A stretch of DNA of 64,000 bases, taken from NCBI GenBank assembly GCA_025352265.1, contig JANXTS010000105.1, forward strand, positions 1 through 64,000. The letters run 5' to 3'. The translations under genes were made by a program, and so were the position numbers. The notes under the pieces are model-generated. The model made no database searches. It worked only from the letters and a program-made list of their open reading frames with translations, and had not been told where the DNA came from. This DNA comes from Variovorax sp. GTDB lineage: Bacteria; Pseudomonadota; Gammaproteobacteria; Burkholderiales; Burkholderiaceae_C. Below, piece by piece: positions 35,904 through 44,143 of this stretch (position 1 is its first letter; each line of letters begins with the position of its first letter).

Positions 35904-36828
35904 TCTCGGCGGGCTCGATAGGAAGCCGCCGTTCTTTGACGGTAAGCCAAGCGCCGGCCGCACCGCACACCGCGATCAGCCCTATGCCTGCCAGCGACGC
36001 AATGTCGGGCACATGCGAGAAAATGAGCCAACCACCGAACATCGCGAAGCCGATCTGCGCGTAGAGATAAGGTGTGAGGGTCGATGCGGCGGCGCGCTGG
36101 TAGGCCAGGATCAGCAAAAAATGGCCGACCGTGCCCATGAAGCCCATCAGGCACAACAGCGCCCACCAATGCCACGAGGGGAGCGCCGTCCACACGAAGG
36201 GCAACGCACACGATGCGATCAGCGTGCCGACCCAGCCCGTGTAGAAATGCATGGTAAGCGGGTTCTCGGTCTGTGCCAGCTTGCTTGTCAGCAGCTGGAA
36301 CCATGCGTTAGTCAGCACCAGTCCGATCGGCAGAAGGATCGCCCAGCTGAAGCTGCTGCCACCTGGCCGCAGGATGACCAGCGTGCCCAGAAAGCCGCCG
36401 CACACCAGCGTCCAGCGCAACGGAGACACGCGCTCCTTGAAGATCGTGGCGGCCAGCAGCGTGATGACCAGCGGCGCGATCAACACGATGGACGTGAATT
36501 CCGGCAGCGGCATGTAGCGCAGGCTGAAAAAAGCGAAGAGGCTGGTCAGCAACAGCAGGGCGCCGCGCAGCACGTGGTACCTGGGATGTGCCGTGGCCAG
36601 CAACGATGTGCCATAGACCGGCAGCAGCACCGCAGTTGTCGCAACCGCCTGGAAGGCGTAGCGAAACCACACGCCCATGATGATCGGCACCGCGCCGACC
36701 GAAATCTTTGTGGCGGTGTCGAGCGTCGAAAAGCAGCCTACCGCCAGCACCACCATGCCGATACCGGCCAGGATGCGTTCGGATTCGAGATCGCGCGCGC
36801 CCCGCTCCGCTGGCTGCACCGCGCTCAC
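35899..36828 (-). CDS. EamA/DMT-family transporter
   Basis: An inner-membrane drug/metabolite transporter of 309 residues with about ten predicted helices in two EamA repeats. The first spans about 20-145 (FRYAFQAVATTAVLLPVYG, LPEFTSIVLIAPLVITLLAATIFKERVS), the second about 155-295 (FQLLTSKLAQTENPLTMHFYTG, LTPYLYAQIGFAMFGGWLIF). The GTG start overlaps the stop of the PHP gene as GTGA. The substrate cannot be told; relatives export amino acids or metabolites. Confidence 0.88.
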   Translation of the reverse strand: MSAVQPAERGARDLESERILAGIGMVVLAVGCFSTLDTATKISVGAVPIIMGVWFRYAFQAVATTAVLLPVYGTSLLATAHPRYHVLRGALLLLTSLFAFFSLRYMPLPEFTSIVLIAPLVITLLAATIFKERVSPLRWTLVCGGFLGTLVILRPGGSSFSWAILLPIGLVLTNAWFQLLTSKLAQTENPLTMHFYTGWVGTLIASCALPFVWTALPSWHWWALLCLMGFMGTVGHFLLILAYQRAAASTLTPYLYAQIGFAMFGGWLIFSHVPDIASLAGIGLIAVCGAAGAWLTVKERRLPIEPAES

Positions 36829-37679
36829 TGAATGCGGTTTTCGAGCAGTTCCCAGACCGGCGTGAGTTTGCCGGGCAGCCAGGGGAGTTTGCCGAGGTCC
36901 ATGTGACTTTCGTCGGGGCTATGGAAGTCGCTGCCGCGCGATGCCGCAAAGCCGAATTCAAGTGCCTTGTCGGCGTACTCGACGTACTCGGCCGGCGTGT
37001 GGCTCCCCGTGACAACCTCGATCGCCTTGCCGCCGTGCGCCTGGAATTCGAGGAATAGCGCGTACTCCTCGTTGGCGGTGAACTTGTAGCGACCCGGATG
37101 CGCGATCACAGCGATGCCCTTGGCCTCGGTGATCCAGCGGATCGCGTCTTTCAACCTGGCCCACTGATGCGGAACGTAACCGGGCTTGCCCTCAGTCAGA
37201 TACTTGCGAAACACCTCGTAGGTGTCTTTACACACGCCGCTTTCGACTAGGAAGCGGGCGAAGTGAGTGCGCGAAATCAATTCGGGGTTGCTGACGAAAG
37301 TAAGCGCGCCTTCGTAGGCGCCCTTGATGCCGACCTTGGCCAGCCCGTCGGACATTTCCATGGCCCGCTTGCCGCGGCCGCCACGGGTGTCGTACAGGCC
37401 CTGACTGATCGCCGCGTCGTCCGGATCGAAGCCGAGACCCACGATGTGCACAGTCTCGTTGGCGAAGGTGACGGAGATCTCGGTTCCTGTCAGATAGCGC
37501 ATGCCGTTTTCTCGGGCCGCTGCGGCTGCGCGGTGCTGGCCGCCGACTTCGTCGTGGTCGGTGAGCGCCCACAACTCGACCCCGTTTGCAGCGGCGCGGG
37601 CGGCAAGCGCCTCGGGCGTCATGGTGCCGTCGGAAACAACGGAGTGGCAATGCAAGTCGGCGTTCAAGATGTTGTGCAC
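36825..37679 (-). CDS. PHP-domain phosphatase, probable 3',5'-nucleoside bisphosphate phosphatase (YciV/Rnm-like)
   Basis: A 284-residue metal-dependent phosphoesterase. The PHP signature is ADLHCHSVVSDGTMTPE at the N terminus, then ALTDHDEVGGQ, GTEISVTF, IAHPGRY and SRGSDFHSP. E. coli YciV (Rnm/TrpH) of this family hydrolyses 3',5'-bisphosphonucleotides and trims 5' ends of small RNAs; length and motifs match. Translation starts at a GTG at 37679, with AAGG close by; a TTG four codons later is possible. It is the first gene of the operon that runs to trpS. Confidence 0.88.
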   Translation of the reverse strand: MHNILNADLHCHSVVSDGTMTPEALAARAAANGVELWALTDHDEVGGQHRAAAAARENGMRYLTGTEISVTFANETVHIVGLGFDPDDAAISQGLYDTRGGRGKRAMEMSDGLAKVGIKGAYEGALTFVSNPELISRTHFARFLVESGVCKDTYEVFRKYLTEGKPGYVPHQWARLKDAIRWITEAKGIAVIAHPGRYKFTANEEYALFLEFQAHGGKAIEVVTGSHTPAEYVEYADKALEFGFAASRGSDFHSPDESHMDLGKLPWLPGKLTPVWELLENRIQ

Positions 37680-37734
37680 GCCTTAATTTTATGCTTTGCA
37701 CCCTGCGCGCGCAGCCCTGGCCGCAAACGCCCCG

Positions 37735-38796
37735 CTAGCGTCCCTTCTTCTTGCGGAAAGCAATTCGCGCCGCTACCCCGGTGAAACTCACGATGAGCGC
37801 CACCACGATCCAGAAGCCTTGCTTGTGTTCGGCCAGCGGAATTCCGCCGACGTTCATGCCGAACAGGCCGGCCATGATGTTGATCGGCAAGGCCAGCACC
37901 GTGACCACCGTCAGCACGAAGAGGCTGCGGTTGTTGTCTTCGTTGACGTTGGCTGCAATCTCTTCCTGCAGCAGCTTGATGCGTTCCTGCAAAGCCTGCA
38001 TGTCGCGCAACACCACCGAAAACTCCTCGGTCGAGCCGCGCAACTCCTGCGCATCGGCTTCGGTCATCCAGCCGGGCGGGTTTTGCAACAAGCGGAACAG
38101 CGCCGCCGGCTCGGGTGCCAGCAAGCGCTGCAAACGTACCAGCATGCGGCGCAGCCCGCCGAGCCGCGCACGCTTGTTGTCGAGGCGCGCGGCCAGCAGG
38201 TCGTCTTCGATCGCGTCGATGCGAGAAGTCGCGTCGCGCACGATTTGCACCAGCACGTCGGCCTGCGCGCGCAGCAGGTGCTCTAGCAATTCGGTGCTCG
38301 ACCTCGGCGCGTCGCCGGCATTCACCGCCGTGCGCAGCGCGTCGACCGACCGTAGCGGCTTGGTTCGCGCCGTCACCACGAGCTGCGGGCCCACGCTGAT
38401 CCACAACGTGGAGATGTCCGACGGCTCGAAGCTGAACTCGAAATGCACGTCGTTGATGACGGCTATCAGGGCATCGTCGGCGCGCTCGATGCGAGTTGAC
38501 GGAAGGCCTTCGTGCAGCGTCTCGAAGAAGGTGTCGGAGAGCGCGGCATGTCGGCGCAGCCAGCGCTCGGCCTGAGCGTGACTCAGGTTGAAGTGCAGCC
38601 AAAGATAGGCGTTGCCGCGGCCTGCAATGCCGACTGCATCCCTCCCGGCCAGGTAAGCGGCGGCCGCTGCCGAGTCGAGCGGGCGGACCGGCTTAGACGC
38701 CTCGGCGTCGAACAGATAGCCGCAGATAAGGCCAGCTTCGTCACCGCCATAAGAAGCCGGATGAGAGGCTGCTTTGGCACCGATCGCCGTGCTCAA
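37735..38796 (-). CDS. zntB: CorA/ZntB-family divalent cation transporter
   Basis: A 353-residue membrane transporter. The large N-terminal cytoplasmic domain (about 1-290) ends in long helices (MQALQERIKLLQEEIAANVNEDNN). Two transmembrane helices follow, with the pore signature FGMNVGGIPL; the GMN plus GGIPL form is that of ZntB, which moves zinc, rather than CorA. The start I favour is a TTG at 38796 that overlaps the Pit stop as TTGA, giving MSTAIGAKAASHP; the ORF track begins 23 codons earlier inside the Pit gene. It is coupled to the phosphate transporter gene upstream. Confidence 0.87.
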   Translation of the reverse strand: MSTAIGAKAASHPASYGGDEAGLICGYLFDAEASKPVRPLDSAAAAAYLAGRDAVGIAGRGNAYLWLHFNLSHAQAERWLRRHAALSDTFFETLHEGLPSTRIERADDALIAVINDVHFEFSFEPSDISTLWISVGPQLVVTARTKPLRSVDALRTAVNAGDAPRSSTELLEHLLRAQADVLVQIVRDATSRIDAIEDDLLAARLDNKRARLGGLRRMLVRLQRLLAPEPAALFRLLQNPPGWMTEADAQELRGSTEEFSVVLRDMQALQERIKLLQEEIAANVNEDNNRSLFVLTVVTVLALPINIMAGLFGMNVGGIPLAEHKQGFWIVVALIVSFTGVAARIAFRKKKGR

Positions 38797-40433
38797 AAGA
38801 TGTGCGTGAAGAGCCAGTACAACGAGCCCGAGAGCAGCATCGCCACCGGCAAGGTCAGTACCCATGCCATCGCCAGATTGCGAAGCGTCGACATCTGCAA
38901 ACCGGAGCCGTTAGCGACCATCGAGCCCGCCACGCCGGAAGACAGCACGTGCGTGGTCGACACCGGCAGCCCGTACATATCGGCTGCACCGATGGTCACC
39001 ATCGCCACCAGTTCGGCAGAAGCACCTTGTGCATAGCTCAGGTGTGTCTTGCCGATTTTCTCGCCGACGGTGACCACGATGCGCTTCCAGCCGATCATGG
39101 TGCCGAGGCCCAATGCGATCGCGACGGCGACCTTGACCCACAGTGGAATGAACTTGGTGGCATCGTCGATTTCCTTCCGGAACTCGCCGACCTTGGTCGT
39201 GGTGTCGTTGTCGAAATGCGCAGCGTCGCTCTTGCCCAGATGGCGCAATGCTTCCGACGCCAGGTACATGTCGTTTCGCACGTTGGCAACTGCGTCGGCC
39301 GGCACGCCGGCGAGCGAGCCGTGTTCTTTCACTTGCGTTCCGATGCTTCCGGCCGTAGCGGCCAGCGCGGGCACGACCGACGGATTGAACTCGCGTGTAC
39401 GCACGTAGGTCGACAACACTTCGCGAGCCGCGGCCGGCTGCAAAGCAGGCAGCGAGGCGACGGCCGAGGCATTGCGGTTCAGCGCGCTTTGTGCGCTCTC
39501 TGCAACCGCGACGAAGCGCACCGTTTGATCCACCGGCATCGAGCGATTGAGCGCATACGCCATCGGCACCGTGCCGACCAGGATCAGCATGATCAGCCCC
39601 ATGCCCTTTTGCCCATCGTTGGAGCCGTGCGCGAACGACACGCCGGTGCAGGTCAGGATCAGCAGGCCGCGAATCCACCAGGGTGGAGGGGCCTCGCCAC
39701 GCGGCTCTTCATAGAGTGCCCGGTTCTTGACGAATGTGCGCAGCACGAGCAGCAGCAAGGCCGCGCAGCCGAAGCCGACGAGCGGCGACAGCAGCAGCGA
39801 GTAGCCGATCTTCACGGCCTGCGGCCAGTCGACGCCACTGGTGCCGTCGCGCCCGTGCATCAGTGCATTGGCGACGCCTACACCGATGATCGAGCCTATC
39901 AACGTGTGCGAAGAAGAAGCTGGCAAACCGAGCCACCAGGTGCCCAGGTTCCACATGATGGCGGCGATCAGCAATGCGAAGACCATTGCGAAGCCCGCCC
40001 CCGAGCCGACCTGCAGGATCAGCTCGACCGGCAGCAGCGAGATGATGCCGAAGGCCACCGCACCGCTCGACACCAGCACGCCCAGAAAGTTGAAAAAGCC
40101 GGACCATACGACCGCGAAATTGGGCGGCAGCGAGTGCGTGTAGATCACCGTCGCGACGGCGTTGGCCGTGTCGTGGAAACCATTGACGAATTCGAAGCCC
40201 AGCGCCACCAACAAGGCAACGCCCAGCAGGATGTACGGCACCCACGTCGTGGTTTGAGCGCCGGTTGCGCGCACGTCGTTCGTAAGGCTCCAGGCGGTGT
40301 AGAGCAGTCCGGCAGCCAGCAGGCCGGTGAACACGATCAGCGTGACCGGTCCGGGCTTGGCGTCGAGCTTTGGCCTTTGCACCGGCTTGGGGTGAACCGG
40401 AAGATTGCCATCGGAGGCGGCAAGGGTGTTCAT
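38793..40433 (-). CDS. Inorganic phosphate transporter, Pit family
   Basis: A 546-residue low-affinity phosphate (metal-phosphate) symporter. Family signatures appear twice: GFEFVNGFHDTANAVATVIYTHSLPP near the N terminus and FAHGSNDGQKGMGLIMLI in the middle. About ten to twelve membrane segments are present, with a long central cytoplasmic loop. I used the ATG at 40433 (MNTLAASDGN); the track's upstream start is unlikely. Its stop overlaps the TTG of zntB. It is divergent from the Bug-protein gene at 40543, with about 110 bp between them. Confidence 0.92.
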   Translation of the reverse strand: MNTLAASDGNLPVHPKPVQRPKLDAKPGPVTLIVFTGLLAAGLLYTAWSLTNDVRATGAQTTTWVPYILLGVALLVALGFEFVNGFHDTANAVATVIYTHSLPPNFAVVWSGFFNFLGVLVSSGAVAFGIISLLPVELILQVGSGAGFAMVFALLIAAIMWNLGTWWLGLPASSSHTLIGSIIGVGVANALMHGRDGTSGVDWPQAVKIGYSLLLSPLVGFGCAALLLLVLRTFVKNRALYEEPRGEAPPPWWIRGLLILTCTGVSFAHGSNDGQKGMGLIMLILVGTVPMAYALNRSMPVDQTVRFVAVAESAQSALNRNASAVASLPALQPAAAREVLSTYVRTREFNPSVVPALAATAGSIGTQVKEHGSLAGVPADAVANVRNDMYLASEALRHLGKSDAAHFDNDTTTKVGEFRKEIDDATKFIPLWVKVAVAIALGLGTMIGWKRIVVTVGEKIGKTHLSYAQGASAELVAMVTIGAADMYGLPVSTTHVLSSGVAGSMVANGSGLQMSTLRNLAMAWVLTLPVAMLLSGSLYWLFTHIF

Positions 40434-40542
40434 GGTGTCGTTTTTTGATGTTGGAATAGCCCCGCGCATCGTGGCGGCTGCCGATGACAGGCATGTGTCA
40501 CCTGTGGCAAGGTCGGGGTCGATCAAACAAGGGACTCACCAA

Positions 40543-41529
40543 ATGATTCAGCGCCGCACTCTCGCCGCCGTTCTGCCACTTTTCGCTACCGCAGCGCTGC
40601 TGCCCAGCCTTGCGCTCGCGCAAGCGCAGACCTGGCCCACCAAGCAACCGATCCGGATCATTTCGCCTTACGCGCCCGGTGGCACCACCGACGTTTTGGC
40701 GCGACTGCTCGCGCAGCCGCTGCAGCAAAAGCTTGGCCAGACCGTCATCGTCGAGAACAAGGGTGGCGCGGGCGGCAACGTCGGCACTGACTACGTGTCG
40801 AAGGCGGCGCCCGATGGCTACACGCTGCTGCTGGCCGCCAGCGGGCCAATCGTGATTTCACCGTCGCTCTACGCCAAGATCCCGTACGACTCGATCAAGG
40901 ACTTCACCTTTGTCGCGCCGATTGCCAACGCATCGTTCGTGGTGCTGGCCAATCCGGCGTCGGGCATCACGTCCATCAAGGACCTGATCGCGCGCGCGAA
41001 GAAGGGCGAACAGATCAATTTCGCCTCGGCTGGGTCGGGAACGCCGCAGCACATCATCGGAGAGATGTTCAACCAGGCGGCCGGCATCAAGATGCAGCAC
41101 ATTCCGTACAAGGGCTCGGGCCCGGCGATGAACGATCTGCTGGCCGGTCAGGTGCCGATCTCGTTCGAGAACCCGGTGCCAGCGATGCCACACGTCAAGG
41201 CCGGCAAGGTCAAGGTGCTGGCCAGCACCGGCGCGGTTCGTTCCGCCGCCTTCCCAGACATTCCGACCGTCGCGGAGCTCAACCTGCCGGGATTTGATGC
41301 CAAGCCCTGGTACGGCCTCATGGCGCCGGCCGGCCTCGACCCGGCCATCGCTAAAAAGTTGAACGATGCGGTGCGCGAAGCGCTCTCCAACACCGAGATG
41401 AAGGCGCGACTCTTCGCGTTGGGCGCCGAGCCGATGGCCATGACGACGCCGGAGTTCCAGGCCTTCGCGCAGAAGGATCGCGATAAGTGGACCAAGGTCG
41501 TCAAGACCTCCGGTGCCACGCCCGACTGA
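40543..41529 (+). CDS. Bug/TctC-family periplasmic solute-binding protein
   Basis: A 328-residue secreted binding protein of the tripartite tricarboxylate transporter family. The signal peptide is RRTLAAVLPLFATAALLPSLALAQA. The mature start WPTKQPIRIISPYAPGGTTDVLARLLAQ and ENKGGAGGNVGTDYVSKAAPDGYTLL are the Bug-family signature. No TctA or TctB membrane subunit is adjacent, as is usual for the many orphan Bug proteins in Comamonadaceae. The ligand is probably a carboxylate, but not identifiable. I used the ATG at 40543. Confidence 0.92.
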   Translation: MIQRRTLAAVLPLFATAALLPSLALAQAQTWPTKQPIRIISPYAPGGTTDVLARLLAQPLQQKLGQTVIVENKGGAGGNVGTDYVSKAAPDGYTLLLAASGPIVISPSLYAKIPYDSIKDFTFVAPIANASFVVLANPASGITSIKDLIARAKKGEQINFASAGSGTPQHIIGEMFNQAAGIKMQHIPYKGSGPAMNDLLAGQVPISFENPVPAMPHVKAGKVKVLASTGAVRSAAFPDIPTVAELNLPGFDAKPWYGLMAPAGLDPAIAKKLNDAVREALSNTEMKARLFALGAEPMAMTTPEFQAFAQKDRDKWTKVVKTSGATPD

Positions 41530-41541
41530 GTTGATTTTTCA

Positions 41542-41937
41542 ATGACAGCGCTCACCGCGGCACAGATTGTCGGACTCGCGGCGCACTACGTCCCTGAAGC
41601 GGGGTGCGCTTGCAGCGCGCTCAAGTGCGCCGGCTGGGAGAGCCTGCCGGCCACCTTCGACGCGTCGCTGCTGCGCCGCGTGGGTCAGACCAACAATCGC
41701 GATCCGTACGACGAGCCGACCCTTGAAGAGCACCATCCGCAAGGTACGCGCTACGACGCGGCCGATGCGCCTATTGCGTTGGGCCACTTCCCATACAACC
41801 GCTGCGAAATCTGGCAGTGCGCGAATTGCGCACGACCTTTGCTTCGCTACACCGAATACGGCGGCTACTACGTCGATCAGCGCATTCGCGAGCTGAATGC
41901 CGCGCTCGTTGTCGACACCGCCGCCACCCTGGACTGA
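41542..41937 (+). CDS. Hypothetical protein with two cysteine clusters
   Basis: A 131-residue soluble protein with no domain I recognise. Cysteines cluster as CACSALKC (22-29) and in CEIWQCANC (88-96), spacing that suggests a metal-binding site. The C-terminal part reads RPLLRYTEYGGYYVDQRIRELN. It starts 12 bp after the Bug-protein stop, and its own stop is 8 bp before the dehydrogenase ATG, so the three form a likely operon. Third-position GC supports it as a real gene. Confidence 0.7.
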   Translation: MTALTAAQIVGLAAHYVPEAGCACSALKCAGWESLPATFDASLLRRVGQTNNRDPYDEPTLEEHHPQGTRYDAADAPIALGHFPYNRCEIWQCANCARPLLRYTEYGGYYVDQRIRELNAALVVDTAATLD

Positions 41938-41945
41938 AAGACCCG

Positions 41946-42932
41946 ATGCCGAACCGTCCCATTGTCGTGCTGCTCGACGACTACGAACTTGCTGCCCGAC
42001 GGCTGGCCGACTGGAGCGCGGTCGAGGCGCTGGCAGAACTGCGGATCTGCCAGGCGCCGTTGCGCGGCGACGCGCTGCGCGAAGTCGTGCAGGACGCCGA
42101 CGCACTGCTGCTGATGCGCGACCGCACGCCGATCGACTCGGCGCTGATCGACACCATGCCCAGGCTCAAATACGTTTCCTTCACCGGGACGCGCAACAAC
42201 GCGCTCGACCTCGACGCGTTGCACCGGCGCGGCGTGCCGGTGGGTCTGACCGAATGGGGTCCGTCCAAGGAGAGCACCTGCGAACTGACGTGGGCGCTGA
42301 TCCTCGCAGCCATCAAGCGCTTGCCGCAGGCGATGCAAGCGCTGCAGGACGGCCGATGGCGCGATGGCGGTGCGCTGGGTCAGGTTCTGCACGGCGAGCG
42401 ACTTGGCTTGGTCGGGCTCGGTGATATTGGCAGCCGCGTCGCGCGCGTTGCAAAAGCTTTCGGCATGGATGTCGTGGCGTGGAGTCCGCGCATGACGCCC
42501 GAACGCGCGGCCGAGCACGGCGCGCGTTCAATGTCGCTCGATGAACTTGTGCAGACTTCCAAGGTCGTCAGCCTGCATCTGGTGATGACCGATGCGACGC
42601 GGCAGCTCTTCGATGCCGCGCGCTTTGCGCAGATGCGCACCGATGCGATCTTCGTGAACACGTCGCGCGCCGGTCTGGCCGACGAAGCCGCGCTGGTCGC
42701 GGCACTGCAAGGTGGTCGACCCGGCGTTGCCGCGCTCGATGTGTACGCCCACGAGCCGCTGGCCACGGACCATCCGCTTCGTGCGCTGCCCAATGCGCTG
42801 CTGTCTCCGCATTTGGGCTTCGTTACGCAGCCGGTGTTCGAGCGTTTCTATTCAGATATGGCAGAAGGTGTGCTCGCCTGGCTGCGCGGCGAGCCGATTC
42901 CCCGCCGCATGCCCGCGCCACCAAACGCCTGA
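41946..42932 (+). CDS. D-2-hydroxyacid dehydrogenase family protein
   Basis: A 328-residue NAD-dependent dehydrogenase. The nucleotide-binding loop is GLVGLGDIGSRVARVAKAFGMDVVAWSP. The catalytic set is in NTSRAGL (Arg), DVYAHEPL (Glu) and LSPHLGF (His). The catalytic-domain segment YVSFTGTRNNALDLDALHRRGV fits phosphoglycerate dehydrogenase-like members, which often act on unknown 2-hydroxyacids. I used the ATG at 41946; the track's longer ORF runs into the previous gene. With the Bug protein upstream it may belong to a carboxylate uptake and use unit. Confidence 0.88.
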   Translation: MPNRPIVVLLDDYELAARRLADWSAVEALAELRICQAPLRGDALREVVQDADALLLMRDRTPIDSALIDTMPRLKYVSFTGTRNNALDLDALHRRGVPVGLTEWGPSKESTCELTWALILAAIKRLPQAMQALQDGRWRDGGALGQVLHGERLGLVGLGDIGSRVARVAKAFGMDVVAWSPRMTPERAAEHGARSMSLDELVQTSKVVSLHLVMTDATRQLFDAARFAQMRTDAIFVNTSRAGLADEAALVAALQGGRPGVAALDVYAHEPLATDHPLRALPNALLSPHLGFVTQPVFERFYSDMAEGVLAWLRGEPIPRRMPAPPNA

Positions 42933-42966
42933 CTGACAGCGTCATCTTCGGCGTGCACACTGCGCT

Positions 42967-44034
42967 ATGGCCCGCCGAAGCTCCATCAACTCCGCCACCT
43001 CCGCCACCTCCGCGTTTGCGCGCGCATACCAGCGCAATCTGCGGACGCTTGCCAAGGTCGCGCTGAAAGCGACGCTCAAAACCGGCAAGCGCGCTGCCAC
43101 TCAAGTGCAGCGTGCCGCGCTAAAGCAACTGAAGCCGCCGCCTGGCAAGGGCGACTGGCTTGCCGGCATGGCACTCGGCCCGGGCGGCGCTCGGCGCTAC
43201 CACCTGTTTCGCCCCGCTGACTTGAAGCTGGCGGCGGGCGAGAAGCTCCCGCTGATCGTCATGCTGCATGGCTGCGGCCAGACCGGCCGAGACTTTGCCG
43301 CTATCACTTGCATGAACGCGCTGGCAGCGCGCCATCGCTTTCTGGTGCTTTACCCGGAGCAGGATCGCATCAGTCATCCGCAAGGCTGCTGGAATTGGTA
43401 CGAAACGCGATCCGGCAAGTCGGCCGCTGAAGCAGCGACGCTGATGGCGGTGGTCGATCAGGTGTGCGTTCTGTATGCGGCCGATCGCGCGCGCGTCGCG
43501 GTAGCCGGGCTGTCGGCCGGTGCTGGCATGGCGGCGTTGCTGGCCACGCACTATCCCGCGCGCTTCCGGGCGGTCGTCATGCACTCCGGCGTGGCACCAG
43601 GTGCCGCGCGATCGTCTGCCACCGCGCTGGGCGCAATGCGCGGCCGGCACGTTCCACCGATGCCCGTGACGGCGGTTGGAAAGGCGATGAGTGCGGCTGC
43701 CGCCATGACAACGCTACCGCCCCTGCTCATCCTGCATGGCGACCGCGATCTGGTGGTGTCGTCGAGCAATGCTGGCAGCGCTGCTGCCGTGTGGGCAACG
43801 GCTACGGGTGCGCTGCCGGCTGCGTCGCGCAACCTGCAGCGCGGCAAGCGGCACCCTATGCGCGTGACCGACTTCAAGCTGCGCGGCAAGACCAGCGTCA
43901 CGCTGTGCGAGATAGCCGGCTTGGGTCACGCGTGGAGTGGTGGCGCTGCGCGCCTGGCTTTCAGCGATCCCGCGGGGCCGGACGCCACGCGGATGACGTG
44001 GGCGTTTGCGGCGCGGCAGTTCGCGAGTCTTTGA
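42967..44034 (+). CDS. PHB depolymerase family esterase
   Basis: A 355-residue alpha/beta hydrolase. Markers are LPLIVMLHGCGQTGRDFAAI (oxyanion region), the lipase box VAGLSAGAGMAA with the nucleophile serine, LLILHGDRDLVV carrying the aspartate and GLGHAWSGG carrying the histidine. This matches the type 1 catalytic domain of short-chain PHA depolymerases. No clear signal peptide is present; the N terminus is basic and Ala/Thr-rich. It could be an intracellular esterase or PHA depolymerase. It stands about 35 bp after the dehydrogenase gene. Confidence 0.83.
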   Translation: MARRSSINSATSATSAFARAYQRNLRTLAKVALKATLKTGKRAATQVQRAALKQLKPPPGKGDWLAGMALGPGGARRYHLFRPADLKLAAGEKLPLIVMLHGCGQTGRDFAAITCMNALAARHRFLVLYPEQDRISHPQGCWNWYETRSGKSAAEAATLMAVVDQVCVLYAADRARVAVAGLSAGAGMAALLATHYPARFRAVVMHSGVAPGAARSSATALGAMRGRHVPPMPVTAVGKAMSAAAAMTTLPPLLILHGDRDLVVSSSNAGSAAAVWATATGALPAASRNLQRGKRHPMRVTDFKLRGKTSVTLCEIAGLGHAWSGGAARLAFSDPAGPDATRMTWAFAARQFASL

Positions 44035-44039
44035 GTCCG

Positions 44040-44060
44040 TACGCCACCGGGCGTATTTGT
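44040..44060 (+). terminator. Weak intrinsic terminator after the esterase gene
   Basis: Hairpin TACGCC-accg-GGCGTA followed by TTTGT, a few bases after the esterase stop and about 85 bp before urtA. The stem is short and the T run is poor. Confidence 0.4.
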
Positions 44061-44143
44061 AGGAGACGACCGCGTCCGCACACTCCGTGCATCGACAGCG
44101 AAGGTGCTGGCGACAAGTTCACTACAACCGGAGAAGGATGCAC

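Noticed and set aside
38802-40448. 548-codon open frame opposite the Pit gene
   Set aside because: Composition is Arg/His/Gln-rich and mirrors the Pit codons; no start signal or homology.
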